From Actinocatenispora comari (GTDB taxonomy: Bacteria; Actinomycetota; Actinomycetes; Mycobacteriales; Micromonosporaceae), in the NCBI RefSeq assembly GCF_017312725.1, contig NZ_BOPO01000117.1, positions 24,623-88,622 on the forward strand: a stretch of 64,000 nt of DNA, read 5' to 3'. A program made the position numbers and the translations under genes. Positions 16,504 through 24,678 of this stretch are shown here, piece after piece; positions within the stretch are counted from its first letter, which is position 1, and every line of letters begins with the position of its first letter. Under the pieces are notes generated by a model. The model was not told where the DNA came from. It worked only from the letters and a program-made list of their open reading frames with translations, and made no database searches.

Positions 16504-17736
16504 CTACGCCACATCGGAAGCTCCTGGCTTCTCGCCACGTGCCCCTTCCGTGCCCCTCGGACCCGAGCCGAGCTTACCGGCCGGGGTGCCGGTGCCTCCA
16601 TCGACATCCTCGGCCGAGCTGTCCGACGAGGGTCGAGCAGCCTCGGCAAGCTTACCGATCCGGTCGGCTACCTCACGGTCTCGCCGCTGGGTCGCATGCA
16701 GGTAGATCAACGCGGCCCGACTGGTGGAATGGCCCATCCGCTGCATCAGCTCCGCCAGGTTGGCCCCCGCCTCCGCCGCAAGTGTGCTTCCGGTGTGGCG
16801 GAGATCGTGAAAATGGATCTCGGGAACGCCGACTTCCACGCGAGCTTTGGCCCAGAGTCGGTGGAAGTTGTTGCGCTTCGGACGTCCACCGCGCGGACCG
16901 ATGAACAGCAACGCGTCTTGCTCCTCGCCGACGAACTCCGTCAAGTGCTCCTCAATTTCGCCTGCCAAGAACTCGGGAAAGGTCAATGTGCGGAAGCCCT
17001 TCAAGGTCTTGGGGTCACCGTCCTGGATCGGTCCTTTGTCACCCTGAATCCCGTTCCGCGCGACGCGCAGCGTGCGGGTTTCGAGGTTCACCCGCTCCCG
17101 CCGGAGCCCAACCAGTTCACCCCAGCGCAGAGTGACGAACGTGGACAGAAGAACCATGAGCCGGTACCGCTTCGGCAGAGCGTCAGCGAGTGCGAAGACC
17201 TGATCGAGCGTGATCACCTCGCGCTCTGGAGTCTCGACCGTTCCCGCGCCTTTGATGTTGCAGGGGTTCCGTTTGATCATGTGGTCTTCGTTGACCGCAG
17301 TGTTCAGAGCGGCCCGCAGCAGCCGGTACGCACCAGCCCGACGCTGCTCGCCAACGCCAGCCTCCCGCATCCGCCGCAGCCAACTCCTGACGCGGGCTGA
17401 CGTCAGCTCGTTGACATCGACGTCAGCCAGGTACGGCGTGATCTGGTTGCGCAGGTACGCGCCGTAGTTCTCGCGTGTGCGCAGCCGGATATCCCGGTCC
17501 GCAATCCATGTCTCGACGTAGTCCACGACCGGGACGCATCCAGAGTCCGGGTCGATCCAGTCGCCATGGTTAATCTCGTGTTCCTTGTCGGTCAGCCACT
17601 TTTCTGCAGCCTTCCGAGTCTCGAACGTCTTCGGTGCGGTCCGCAGCAGACCATCCGGGCCGGGGTAACGAGCCTGCCACCGACCGGACGGCAACTGACG
17701 GACCCGACCGAAGTGCCGCCGTCGTCGTGCCATCAC
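16504..17736 (-). CDS. int: tyrosine site-specific integrase
   Basis: Phage-type integrase (410 aa) responsible for recombination at the tRNA-Arg att site. The N-terminal AP2-like arm-binding part starts HFGRVRQLPSGRWQARYPGP. A SAM-like core-binding domain follows around residues 70-150. The catalytic residues are the Arg in FVTLRWGELVGLRRERV, the box HFHDLRHTGSTLAAEAG (HxxR), the later His in GHSTSRAALIYLHAT and the Tyr in the same segment. The last 40 residues are a disordered Ser/Gly/Glu tail. The start overlaps the end of xis by 4 bases. The stop lies 44 bases from the 5' end of the tRNA on the same strand. Confidence 0.96.
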   Translation of the reverse strand: MMARRRRHFGRVRQLPSGRWQARYPGPDGLLRTAPKTFETRKAAEKWLTDKEHEINHGDWIDPDSGCVPVVDYVETWIADRDIRLRTRENYGAYLRNQITPYLADVDVNELTSARVRSWLRRMREAGVGEQRRAGAYRLLRAALNTAVNEDHMIKRNPCNIKGAGTVETPEREVITLDQVFALADALPKRYRLMVLLSTFVTLRWGELVGLRRERVNLETRTLRVARNGIQGDKGPIQDGDPKTLKGFRTLTFPEFLAGEIEEHLTEFVGEEQDALLFIGPRGGRPKRNNFHRLWAKARVEVGVPEIHFHDLRHTGSTLAAEAGANLAELMQRMGHSTSRAALIYLHATQRRDREVADRIGKLAEAARPSSDSSAEDVDGGTGTPAGKLGSGPRGTEGARGEKPGASDVA

Positions 17737-17945
17737 ACCACCCTCCTCAGACCACGCCCAACCGGCTCCACACGGCCAGCCGCAATGAACTGCTCCAGGT
17801 CGTCCTCCCCGATGCGGACAGCACGGCCAAACTTGAAGTACGCGATGCGCCGCTCCTCAATGAGCCGACGGACAAAGCGCTCCGTCTTGTTGAGGCGTTC
17901 CGCCGCCTGTTGCACGTCCAGAAATCGTTGCTTGGTAACGGTCAT
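17733..17945 (-). CDS. xis: excisionase, helix-turn-helix
   Basis: Small DNA-binding protein (70 aa) of the MerR/excisionase-like HTH_17 type. It begins MTVTKQRFLDVQQAAERLN. The recognition helix follows as KTERFVRRLIEERRIAYFKF, then the typical GRAVRIGEDDLEQFIAAG wing. It is located directly upstream of the integrase with a 4-base overlap, as in most AICEs, and should act as the directionality factor for excision. Confidence 0.92.
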   Translation of the reverse strand: MTVTKQRFLDVQQAAERLNKTERFVRRLIEERRIAYFKFGRAVRIGEDDLEQFIAAGRVEPVGRGLRRVV

Positions 17946-17989
17946 TCACCACACTCCTCAATAGACAGTCCTCACAGGACAAACGCCGT

Positions 17990-18005
17990 TGACACGCACG
18001 TGTCA
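17990..18005. repeat. 16-bp palindrome, copy 1 (upstream of xis)
   Basis: TGACACGCACGTGTCA: 7-bp perfect arms with a 2-bp centre. It spans the intergenic space between the replication initiator stop (18003) and the xis start, where it could act as an operator. Related copies occur at 19089, 21880 and 25017. Confidence 0.85.
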
Positions 18006-19535
18006 GCCTCCGTTGTGCATCTCGTGGATGAGGTCTTCACGTCCGGCGTGTTGGCGGGAGCGGGCGAGGGCGGCGGAGGTGTTGGCGAGTTTGGCGTCGC
18101 CGAGGGTGTGCCAGCCGGTGCCGACGTAGGTCAGGTTGCCGACGATGAGGGTGGTTTCGCCGTCGGTGTTGGTGGCGGGTTCGGTGTCGACGGTGCGGCG
18201 CCAGATGACGCGCTTGTTGCGCAGGATGCGGAAGGTGACGGAGTAGCCGCGGGATTGGGTGAGGGGGTGGCCGCCGCTTCCGAGCATGTGTGCCCAGCGG
18301 CGTAGCTTGCGCCATTCGGGGACGCGGCCGAGCCACCATGCGGCCCAGACGAGGCGTTCGGTGTGGGTGCCTTCGTCGTTGGCGTAGAGGTCGATGGTGT
18401 CGGAGTTGAGTCGGCGGGAGACGTGCCCGGTTGCCTCGGTGGATTTGGTGAGGTACTTGGCGAGGTAGCCGGCGACGAGCCGGTCGGTGATTTCGGCGTC
18501 GCCGCGGAGCTGGATGGGCCGGATGTCGAGTTGTTTGCCCCAGCCGATGCGCCAGCCGTCGGGCTGGTCGGGGTGCGCTTCGGTGGTGAAGGAGGTTCCG
18601 GCGACCGCGTAGGTGATGGCGTCGGTGAGGTCGATGACGTCGAGTTCGGCGGGCGGGTCGATGGTGTCGCCGGTGTCGGGGTCGATGCCGTCGAGGCGGA
18701 ACACGGCGTGGTAGTGGATCACGCCGCGGGCTTGGTATTCGGCGACCTTGCAGCAGTTCGGCTTCACAGCGATCGTACCGAGACGCCGGGTGAGGCGGTC
18801 GAAGTAGCGGCGCAGCGCGACGCCGATGGTGCGGCGCCACAGTTCCCCGGCGGTGTGGTTCCACACGACCTGGCCGTCGTGGTCGTAGCAGTCCAGGCAC
18901 AGGGGTGTGCCGTTGATGTGCTCGCCCTTGGCGTGGATGCGAGAGCATCGCAGGTCGACGCCGTGGGGGCACAGGTCAGGGGTGCGGCGGGGCCGGCAGG
19001 GTGCGGGTTGCCCGGTGGCGGTGTGTCGGGGGCCGTGGACCAGGCCGAAGGAGGGGGCGGTGAAGGTGACGAACACGGCCGGCCGGTGTGACACGTGCGT
19101 GTCGATGCCGTTGCCGCCGATGACACCGGCGCGGATGAGTTGGAACGCGTCGCGGCGGTAGATCTCGGCGCAGTGTGGGCAGACTGTTTCGCGCCGGTTG
19201 CCGCAGGACTTGTAGATCACCCCGTCGGGCATGTCCTGCGTCGAGGTGGTGCCCAGCAGCGCGCCGGTGGCGGCGTCGATGCGGTCGATGGAGCCGGCGA
19301 GTCGGATCGGGTTGGAGCAGCCGGCGGCGGAGCGGACGTGGGCGAGCCAGTCGAACACGTCGGAGGACGCGGCCCGTTCGATGGCGGTACGGGTCGCGGA
19401 GCCGCGCGAGCCGGCACCGAGGGCATCGTCCAGGGAGCGGGAGACAGTGAACGCGTGGGTCAGCTCGGCGGATACACCCGTACCCGGGGCCACCGTGGCG
19501 GCTCCGGGTGCGAGTGTGCCTGTCGAGGCAACCAT
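18003..19535 (-). CDS. repSA: RepSA-like replication initiator protein
   Basis: Large protein (510 aa) of the RepSA family used by AICEs such as pSAM2 for rolling-circle-type replication after excision. It has a Cys-rich zinc-binding region near residues 110-121 (SCGNRRETVCPHC) and more Cys pairs around 185-215 (CPHGVDLRCSR, LCLDCYDHDG). An HxH motif in EYQARGVIHYHAVFRLDG near residue 270 fits the HUH metal site of rolling-circle initiators. A nicking Tyr could be in the following third, but I cannot assign it. ATG 19535 overlaps the stop of the preceding gene by one base. A copy of the 16-bp palindrome lies inside the gene at 19089. Confidence 0.88.
   Translation of the reverse strand: MVASTGTLAPGAATVAPGTGVSAELTHAFTVSRSLDDALGAGSRGSATRTAIERAASSDVFDWLAHVRSAAGCSNPIRLAGSIDRIDAATGALLGTTSTQDMPDGVIYKSCGNRRETVCPHCAEIYRRDAFQLIRAGVIGGNGIDTHVSHRPAVFVTFTAPSFGLVHGPRHTATGQPAPCRPRRTPDLCPHGVDLRCSRIHAKGEHINGTPLCLDCYDHDGQVVWNHTAGELWRRTIGVALRRYFDRLTRRLGTIAVKPNCCKVAEYQARGVIHYHAVFRLDGIDPDTGDTIDPPAELDVIDLTDAITYAVAGTSFTTEAHPDQPDGWRIGWGKQLDIRPIQLRGDAEITDRLVAGYLAKYLTKSTEATGHVSRRLNSDTIDLYANDEGTHTERLVWAAWWLGRVPEWRKLRRWAHMLGSGGHPLTQSRGYSVTFRILRNKRVIWRRTVDTEPATNTDGETTLIVGNLTYVGTGWHTLGDAKLANTSAALARSRQHAGREDLIHEMHNGG
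19089..19104. repeat. 16-bp palindrome, copy 2 (inside repSA)
   Basis: TGACACGTGCGTGTCG: one mismatch from the perfect palindrome. It lies in codons for DTHVSH of the replication initiator, so it is retained within coding sequence. Confidence 0.8.
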
Positions 19536-19906
19536 CAGGCGACAGCACCACCGATCATCCGGCGGGTGCGGTGGGTGTTCTTGCTGTCGCGGGTTTCGCG
19601 GGGCGCCTTCTTGTGGGGGCGCTCGCCGCTGTAGACGGTGACCGGGATGGTCCAGATCCGGTCGGCGCCGCAGATGCGCAGCAACCCGTATGCCTGGTCA
19701 TCGGGCAGGCAGCCCAGGTGCGCCCCACGACGGGCGAGGGCCAGGGCGAGCGGTTCCCGGCAGATCCGGCACGGCAGCATCGAGTTGCCGACCGGGGCAG
19801 CCTCGCCGGGGGTGTAGTCAGCCGGGGGCCGGGCGTCGACCAGGGCGACGGTTCCGTCGTCGCGGACGAGGTGTTCGCGTCCGTCGATGAAGATGGTGTC
19901 GTTCAC
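19535..19906 (-). CDS. AICE-associated hypothetical protein with CxxC
   Basis: Unrecognised protein of 123 aa. It starts at GTG 19906 with VNDTIFIDGREHLVRDDG, has LPCRICREPLALALARRG with a CxxC pair and a following HLGC, then a basic C-terminus (ERPHKKAPRETRDSK). It overlaps the upstream DUF2637 gene by 4 bases and repSA by 1 base, so it is translated as part of the same operon. A zinc-knuckle DNA- or protein-binding role is possible but unproven. Confidence 0.75.
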   Translation of the reverse strand: MNDTIFIDGREHLVRDDGTVALVDARPPADYTPGEAAPVGNSMLPCRICREPLALALARRGAHLGCLPDDQAYGLLRICGADRIWTIPVTVYSGERPHKKAPRETRDSKNTHRTRRMIGGAVA

Positions 19907-20541
19907 TGCGACACCTCCGCCGGGGTGTGCCCGTTGACGCGGGCGGGCGGTTGGAAGGTCCACGGCGCCAGCTGTGGCACCGTCGCCGGTTCCGGCTCGA
20001 CCCGGGTGTCGGTGGTGGAAGGGACCGGCTCAGTGGCAACAGTTTCCGGCTGCTCCAGTGAGTCCGGAACGTTGTCCATTTCGGTTGCCGGCTCAGTGTC
20101 GTTGGCCGCGTTGACGGCGCGGGTGGCGTGGCCGGTGGCCAGGAGTGCGCCGGTGGCCATGATCATGAGGCCGTCGACGGCCAGGGGGCCGATGGTGACG
20201 GTCAGGGTGTCTTCGCTGTAGTGGTCGAGTAGTCCGGACAGGTGCCGGTACGAGACGACGGCGGCGACCAGGGCGACAGGCAGCAGCCCGCCGAACCGCA
20301 GCATGGTCCAGCCTTTGCCAGCCGGCCACGGTATGCGGGTCAGGATCTCCACCGCGACGAACAACGCGATGGGCCAGAAGACGGAGCCGATGACGGCGCC
20401 GGTGTCGGGCGACCAGGAGGCGGCGGCCGCGTGGATGGGTGGGATGTAGGAGTGGGCGATGTTGGCCGCCACAGACACGGCGCCGCCCAACAGGGCTCCG
20501 ATGTAGGCCCAGCCACGGCCGGGCGTGTTCGAGGTTGTCAT
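19903..20541 (-). CDS. DUF2637 domain membrane protein
   Basis: Membrane protein (212 aa) of the DUF2637 family, standard in actinomycete conjugative plasmids and AICEs and often linked to spread functions. Four hydrophobic helices occupy residues 10-150. The conserved segment is SYRHLSGLLDHYSEDTL followed by TIGPLAVDGLMIMATG. The C-terminal 60 residues are Pro/Glu/Thr rich and soluble. Start ATG 20541 (MTTSNTPGRG). A role in intramycelial spread is inferred from family context. Confidence 0.85.
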   Translation of the reverse strand: MTTSNTPGRGWAYIGALLGGAVSVAANIAHSYIPPIHAAAASWSPDTGAVIGSVFWPIALFVAVEILTRIPWPAGKGWTMLRFGGLLPVALVAAVVSYRHLSGLLDHYSEDTLTVTIGPLAVDGLMIMATGALLATGHATRAVNAANDTEPATEMDNVPDSLEQPETVATEPVPSTTDTRVEPEPATVPQLAPWTFQPPARVNGHTPAEVSQ

Positions 20542-20542
20542 G

Positions 20543-20944
20543 TCAGACTCCCGCGCAGTCGAGGCATTCGCCGAATCGGCGAGGGATGTAGTAGCCCTTC
20601 ACCTGCCCGCAGGTTCGGCAGGTGCGGCGGGCCAGCAGTGCCAGGCCGACCGCGACGAGCTGTCGCGGGGTGGCGGTGCGCTTCTCTTTGGCGAGATCGT
20701 CGCGGTACAGATAGGCGACGCGCTGTTGCTTGCGGTGGCGCCAGAGGATCTGTGCGGCGATCGGCTGTCCACCGGGCCGAAGTCCCTTGGCCCGCAACTG
20801 TCGTACGGTCGAGTAGCCCGCCGGGGCCATCAGCCACGGGTAGGTCGGCATGCTGTAGTGGACGCCGTCAGGGTCGTAGAACTCGATGTACATGTGCAGC
20901 CGTTCCCGGCAGTCATCGAGCACGGCGCTACGGGCACCCATCAC
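20543..20944 (-). CDS. RRQRL-motif zinc-binding protein
   Basis: Protein of 133 aa found in AICE replication/transfer operons. The central motif is TVRQLRAKGLRPGGQPIAAQ followed by ILWRHRKQQRVAYLYR. The C-terminus is a four-Cys zinc ribbon, CRTCGQVKGYY and then GECLDC. Function is unknown; a nucleic-acid role is inferred from the basic ribbon. The same central domain recurs at the C-terminus of the next gene upstream, which overlaps this one by 4 bases, so the pair looks like an internal domain duplication. Confidence 0.82.
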   Translation of the reverse strand: MMGARSAVLDDCRERLHMYIEFYDPDGVHYSMPTYPWLMAPAGYSTVRQLRAKGLRPGGQPIAAQILWRHRKQQRVAYLYRDDLAKEKRTATPRQLVAVGLALLARRTCRTCGQVKGYYIPRRFGECLDCAGV

Positions 20945-21948
20945 CGGTCACCCCGTTTCGCGGCACGAGCGGCGTTGGCCCGGGCCAGCGCGTCGAGCTG
21001 TGCCGGGGTGGCCTGCCGCTTGGTCTTCGCGGCATCAAGGCGGTAGAGGTTGGCGAACCGGCGGCCGTGCCGCCAGGTCAGACGAGCGGCGATCGGCTGC
21101 CCACCGGGACGAAGCCCAGAAGCGGCGAGCTGCCGCAAGGTGGCGAGCCCGTTCGGGACGGTGCCCCACGGGAACGTGGGCATCCCGTCATGGGCGGCGC
21201 CGGTCGGGTCCGGCGTAAGGGTCGGGTCCGGTTGCCCGTCGGGCATGAAGGCGTGCCCGCACACGTCGCACCGGATCAGCCCGGCTTCCGCGATGGTCGG
21301 AGCTACTTTGATCTTTCGCGGGCACAGGCATTCGAGCGGGATGGGGTTGTTGGAATTGTCCCGCTTCTTCTTCGGCTTGGCCTCGATCGGGTGCCGAAAC
21401 AGCGTGATCGCGCCATCGAGCGCGGCGATGGTGGACTGATACCGGCCGGTCGTCAGGTCGGTGATGGTTGTGCGGAAGCCGATCTTGTCGTCGGGTTCGA
21501 CCGCGAGACCCAGCTCGGTCGCGAGCTGTGCGAAGTGCTTGTTGTGCCAGCGGCCCTGACGCGAGGTGTCCTTCACCTGACGCGCGTCGGCCAGAGCGTG
21601 TGCTGCCTCGTGCAGCAGCGTGCCGAGGACTTCGGCGGCGGTGCGGGACAGTCCCTCGCCGGCGACCAGGACCTCAGCGAACTCGGCGTCGCTGTGGCGG
21701 TGCCGCCAGCGCAGCGATCCGTAGTGCCCGTGCTCGGCCGGGCGTCCGGTCCCGGTGCCGGGGCCGATGATGACCACCGCGTGGTCGATGTCGGGGTGCT
21801 GTGCCCGGATCGCTGCCCAGGCGTCTTCCAGCACCGCCGCCAGACGCGAAATCGCGTACGCGCCGACGGCAGGGTCGGTTGACACGTGCGTGTCAACAGC
21901 GGTCGTGCCCTCGCCAGCGACGAGGGACAGGGCAGGGGTAGCCTTCAT
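20941..21948 (-). CDS. SprT-like metalloprotease fused to an RRQRL-type domain
   Basis: Protein of 335 aa with two parts. Residues about 90-175 carry a zincin site LGTLLHEAAHALADAR (HExxH) with a further His pair in GRWHNKHFAQL, typical of SprT-like proteases. A Cys-rich ribbon follows: ECLCPRKIKV then IRCDVCGHAF. The C-terminal 80 residues repeat the downstream neighbour's domain: ATLRQLAASGLRPGGQPIAA then RLTWRHGRRFANLYR. ATG 21948 is preferred over GTG 21957 because AAGGAG sits 8 bases before it. A role in DNA-protein crosslink cleavage is known for eukaryotic SprT relatives, but here it is only a hypothesis. Confidence 0.82.
   Translation of the reverse strand: MKATPALSLVAGEGTTAVDTHVSTDPAVGAYAISRLAAVLEDAWAAIRAQHPDIDHAVVIIGPGTGTGRPAEHGHYGSLRWRHRHSDAEFAEVLVAGEGLSRTAAEVLGTLLHEAAHALADARQVKDTSRQGRWHNKHFAQLATELGLAVEPDDKIGFRTTITDLTTGRYQSTIAALDGAITLFRHPIEAKPKKKRDNSNNPIPLECLCPRKIKVAPTIAEAGLIRCDVCGHAFMPDGQPDPTLTPDPTGAAHDGMPTFPWGTVPNGLATLRQLAASGLRPGGQPIAARLTWRHGRRFANLYRLDAAKTKRQATPAQLDALARANAARAAKRGDR
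21880..21895. repeat. 16-bp palindrome, copy 3 (5' end of the SprT-like gene)
   Basis: TGACACGTGCGTGTCA, extended by one more pair to 18 bp (21879-21896). It lies in the codons for VDTHVST near residue 20 of the SprT-like protein, close to its start. Confidence 0.85.
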
Positions 21949-22031
21949 GGCAACCACTCCTTGAACAGGGGAAACGGTTCACCCGGGGCCGGTCGGTCTT
22001 TGGCGAGAGAGGCCGGCCCTCGGGCGTTTCT

Positions 22032-22313
22032 TCACTTGCAGATGCACTCCAACTCGCCGCAGTCGCCGCAGCGACCGCACTCGGGGCAGTAGTTCGACCC
22101 GGTGCAGGATTCGCAGTTGCACCACGGGTCATCGGCGTTTTCGCCTTCGCAGTCCCAGTTGCCGCCGCCGTCGTGGCAGCCTTCGCAGGACGGTGGCGTG
22201 ACTCGCCATACCGGGCCAGATGGGTTGCGCTGTCCGCTGGACAGCTCGGGATCGGGCGCGGCGCTCACCGACTCGAACGCCGTCTTGAGCAGGTCGGGAC
22301 GGATCTCGTTCAC
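22032..22313 (-). CDS. small cysteine-rich protein in the transfer operon
   Basis: Unrecognised 93-aa protein. It starts at GTG 22313 with VNEIRPDLLKTAFESVSA after a strong AAGGAGG. The C-terminal half has about 13 cysteines in CxxC-like pairs, for example CEGCHDGG, CNCESC, CPECGRCGDCG and ECICK, consistent with several zinc or Fe-S clusters. It overlaps the FtsK-like translocase by 4 bases (GTGA), so translation is coupled. I can assign no function beyond probable metal binding. Confidence 0.75.
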   Translation of the reverse strand: MNEIRPDLLKTAFESVSAAPDPELSSGQRNPSGPVWRVTPPSCEGCHDGGGNWDCEGENADDPWCNCESCTGSNYCPECGRCGDCGELECICK

Positions 22314-23185
22314 GCTGCCTCCTTGATCGAGACGACCTCGGCGATCTGCGCCGGGTCGGGAATGGTGTCGGTGCGGCGGGTCCAAGCCGCGTAGTCCACG
22401 ACGGCTTCGATCTGCCCGTCAGACATCCACGGCGTCTTCATCAGCACCGGGACACCGCCCTCGGCAAGCAGGTAGCCCACGCCGGACTGTTCGGGGGCGA
22501 TGGCGGAGGCGTCGAAACCCTGCGACGCCCAGCCCCGACCAAGCACCAGATCGGAGGAATCCGCGGTGGTGCACCGGCCCGCGTGCCGGTAGCCGAAGAT
22601 GTCCCGCAGCGACGCGGGGATGATGTCCACCCCGGAGGGCCGCTGGGTTGCGGCAACCACGATCACGCCGCAAGCACGGCCCCGCGCGACCAGATCACGC
22701 AGCAGAGTCGAGAACTCTTCCTGATCCTGTTTGGCCCCGACCGTGGCGGAGAAGTACGCCAGTTCGTCGACCACGGCGACGATCACCGACAGATGGTCGG
22801 AGGCGACGATCTTGCGGCGGCCTTGGGCGCGCAGCCAGGCGTAGCGGTTGTCCAGCACCCGCTGCAGCCGCTTCAGGGTGACGATGGCGTCGGCCAGGTC
22901 GGGGCCGACGAACTTGTCGGCCACGTCTTCGTACTGGCCCAGCTCCACCCACTTGCCGTCGAACAGCACCAGGCGTGCATCCGCGCAGAGGGCGGCGTGG
23001 CAGCAGATCGCGTTGATCAGGGTCGACTTCCCGGAACCGGGTTCCCCGCCGGAGAGCAGGTTTTTGTAGATGAGCCGGACATACACCGGCCGGCCGTACT
23101 CGTCACGGCCCAGATAGATCGGGTCGAACATTGACAGTCCACAGCCGACCGGGACACTGCGCCCGGCCACGGTGACAGCGCCCAT
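22310..23185 (-). CDS. traB: FtsK/SpoIIIE-type conjugal DNA translocase
   Basis: Short FtsK/SpoIIIE-domain ATPase (291 aa), similar in size to TraSA of pSAM2, that would move double-stranded DNA between cells. Walker A is LLSGGEPGSGKSTLINAI and Walker B is SVIVAVVDELAYFSA. A further conserved segment is GVIVVAATQRPSGVDIIP. There is no transmembrane segment, unlike classical TraB. The gene just upstream encodes the membrane part, so the function may be split over two proteins. ATG 23185 has AAGGAGGAG about 6 bases upstream. Confidence 0.9.
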   Translation of the reverse strand: MGAVTVAGRSVPVGCGLSMFDPIYLGRDEYGRPVYVRLIYKNLLSGGEPGSGKSTLINAICCHAALCADARLVLFDGKWVELGQYEDVADKFVGPDLADAIVTLKRLQRVLDNRYAWLRAQGRRKIVASDHLSVIVAVVDELAYFSATVGAKQDQEEFSTLLRDLVARGRACGVIVVAATQRPSGVDIIPASLRDIFGYRHAGRCTTADSSDLVLGRGWASQGFDASAIAPEQSGVGYLLAEGGVPVLMKTPWMSDGQIEAVVDYAAWTRRTDTIPDPAQIAEVVSIKEAA

Positions 23186-23278
23186 GACACACTCCTCCTT
23201 CAGGAGCCACACAATGGTTGGTAGGGAAGGGATGCGGACCGTTGCGGCAGTCCGCACCCCGGACGATCCGGCGAGGGA

Positions 23279-24223
23279 TCAGATGTAGTCGGTGACGTCC
23301 TCACCGGAGGCCGACATCACCACCGACGGGTCGGTGTTCTTCGGTGTCGGCTTGTAGATGGCCGTGTTCGCCGGCTGTTTCTTCGCCGGCTTGGCCTGCT
23401 CGGGGACCTTCACGTCGTCTTCGGCGACGTCGTCCAGGTCCAGAGCCGTGATCGGGTCCGCAGCGGGCTTGTCGCGTCCGGGAGCCCCGGACACCTCCAC
23501 CAACGGGGAATCGACCACTGCGTTCAGGGTGTCGCGGCGTTTGATCTGGAACTCCAGCAGCGCCGCGTACTTGGTCGAGGCGGACTCGACGGTGACGTTC
23601 TTCGCCCAGCACGACACCGCAAGCTGATCCGTCCGGTTCTGTAGCTCGCCCAGGGAGAGGCCGGGGCGAAGCCACACCACGACGCGTTCCCCGACCGGGG
23701 TCGGCGTGGCGTGCAGGATGAACGGCAGGGTGCCCTCGCGGTTCCCGCGAATGTAGGCAGCAAACGACATCCGCAGCCGATGCCGCGAGATCACGCACCA
23801 GCACCACGCCACGGTGCGATGCCGCACAGCCGGCGGCAGCATCAGACCGGCGATCACCGCCAGCAGGATGCCGATCACCAGCGGACCGGCGATCACGTGA
23901 TACAGGCTGGACATGCCAACCAGCACGAGACCGACGGCGGCGATCTCCACCCACCAGTGGACGATGATCCGTACCACCGGCCACACCAGCACCACCACAA
24001 ACACGATGCTGGCCACCGGCGCGGCGAGGAACGCGCCCGCCAGCACGGCGAGGATCGGGTTGATGTGACTCGACAGCACCAGCGCCGCCAGCGCCCAGGC
24101 CACCAGGGCCGTGACCACGAACGCGGTCTTCGCCCGGCGCATGGACGACCGCTGAACGTTGGAATCGATGATGTTGACGTCGGTACTTCCCCGACGACCA
24201 CCGAACAACCTAGACTTGGGCAT
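23279..24223 (-). CDS. membrane protein of the transfer operon
   Basis: Protein of 314 aa with four hydrophobic helices at residues about 32-125 (starting RRAKTAFVVTALVAWALAAL). A cytosolic region of about 130 residues follows, then a flexible Lys/Pro/Asp-rich tail ending EDVTDYI. ATG 24223 follows AAGGGGTGGG. It has no recognised enzymatic motif. Position directly before the membrane-free translocase suggests it is the membrane anchor of a split TraB-type transfer pore. That is inference from order and topology. Confidence 0.75.
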   Translation of the reverse strand: MPKSRLFGGRRGSTDVNIIDSNVQRSSMRRAKTAFVVTALVAWALAALVLSSHINPILAVLAGAFLAAPVASIVFVVVLVWPVVRIIVHWWVEIAAVGLVLVGMSSLYHVIAGPLVIGILLAVIAGLMLPPAVRHRTVAWCWCVISRHRLRMSFAAYIRGNREGTLPFILHATPTPVGERVVVWLRPGLSLGELQNRTDQLAVSCWAKNVTVESASTKYAALLEFQIKRRDTLNAVVDSPLVEVSGAPGRDKPAADPITALDLDDVAEDDVKVPEQAKPAKKQPANTAIYKPTPKNTDPSVVMSASGEDVTDYI

Positions 24224-24259
24224 GACTTGCCCACCCCTTCCAAGGGTCAGGTGAGTTGC

Positions 24260-24335
24260 ACATGGGCCGGCGGAGTTCGAATCAGCACCGGCCCACGTGT
24301 GTGGGATCGGGTGGAGCCAGCCGCTAACTGGCTCC
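24260..24335 (-). promoter_or_regulatory. two hairpins in the transfer operon leader
   Basis: Hairpin 1 pairs ACATGGGCCGG (24260-24270) with CCGGCCCACGT (24288-24298), with one G-U, around a 17-base loop. Hairpin 2 pairs GGAGCCAG (24313-24320) with CTGGCTCC (24328-24335). Both lie between the coiled-coil gene stop and the membrane-protein start. They could terminate or attenuate transcription into the transfer genes. Confidence 0.5.
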
Positions 24336-24342
24336 CCCGGCC

Positions 24343-24615
24343 TTAACCGGCCAACTGGTAGGTGGCCAGAGCCGCGCGATACGCATCGCCGGCTCGCTTC
24401 GCAGCCGTCTGGGCCGCCTTGAACTGCCGGTACGCCTCGTCCCACACATCCGCGTGAGGCTTGTAGGCGTCCAACGCCTTCTGATAGGCGTCCCGAGCCA
24501 CCACGAACGCGGGGTCATTCCAGACCCGCTCCATGGCGTCAAACAGTCGCGTGGACTCCGCTTCGAGCTCTTCCCATCGCGACCGCATCAGGCTGATGTG
24601 CTGTTCACTGAACAT
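24343..24615 (-). CDS. small helical hypothetical protein
   Basis: Unrecognised 90-aa protein. Almost the whole chain is predicted helical, with heptad-like Ala/Leu/Arg spacing (RSRWEELEAESTRLFDAMER and later YRQFKAAQTAAKRAGDAYRA), consistent with a coiled coil. ATG 24615 is preferred over ATG 24630 because GGGAGG lies 5 bases before it. It sits in the AICE minus-strand series between a possible regulator and the transfer genes. Confidence 0.7.
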   Translation of the reverse strand: MFSEQHISLMRSRWEELEAESTRLFDAMERVWNDPAFVVARDAYQKALDAYKPHADVWDEAYRQFKAAQTAAKRAGDAYRAALATYQLAG

Positions 24616-24678
24616 GTGCGCCTCCCGCACATAGCTGCGTCTGAACCTGAAGTGCTTTGCTGTCCAGTACGGAAGGTG

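Noticed and set aside
24268..24290. tRNA fragment suggested by GTTCGAATC
   Set aside because: The T-loop-like string sits in the loop of a longer hairpin. No acceptor, D or anticodon arms surround it.
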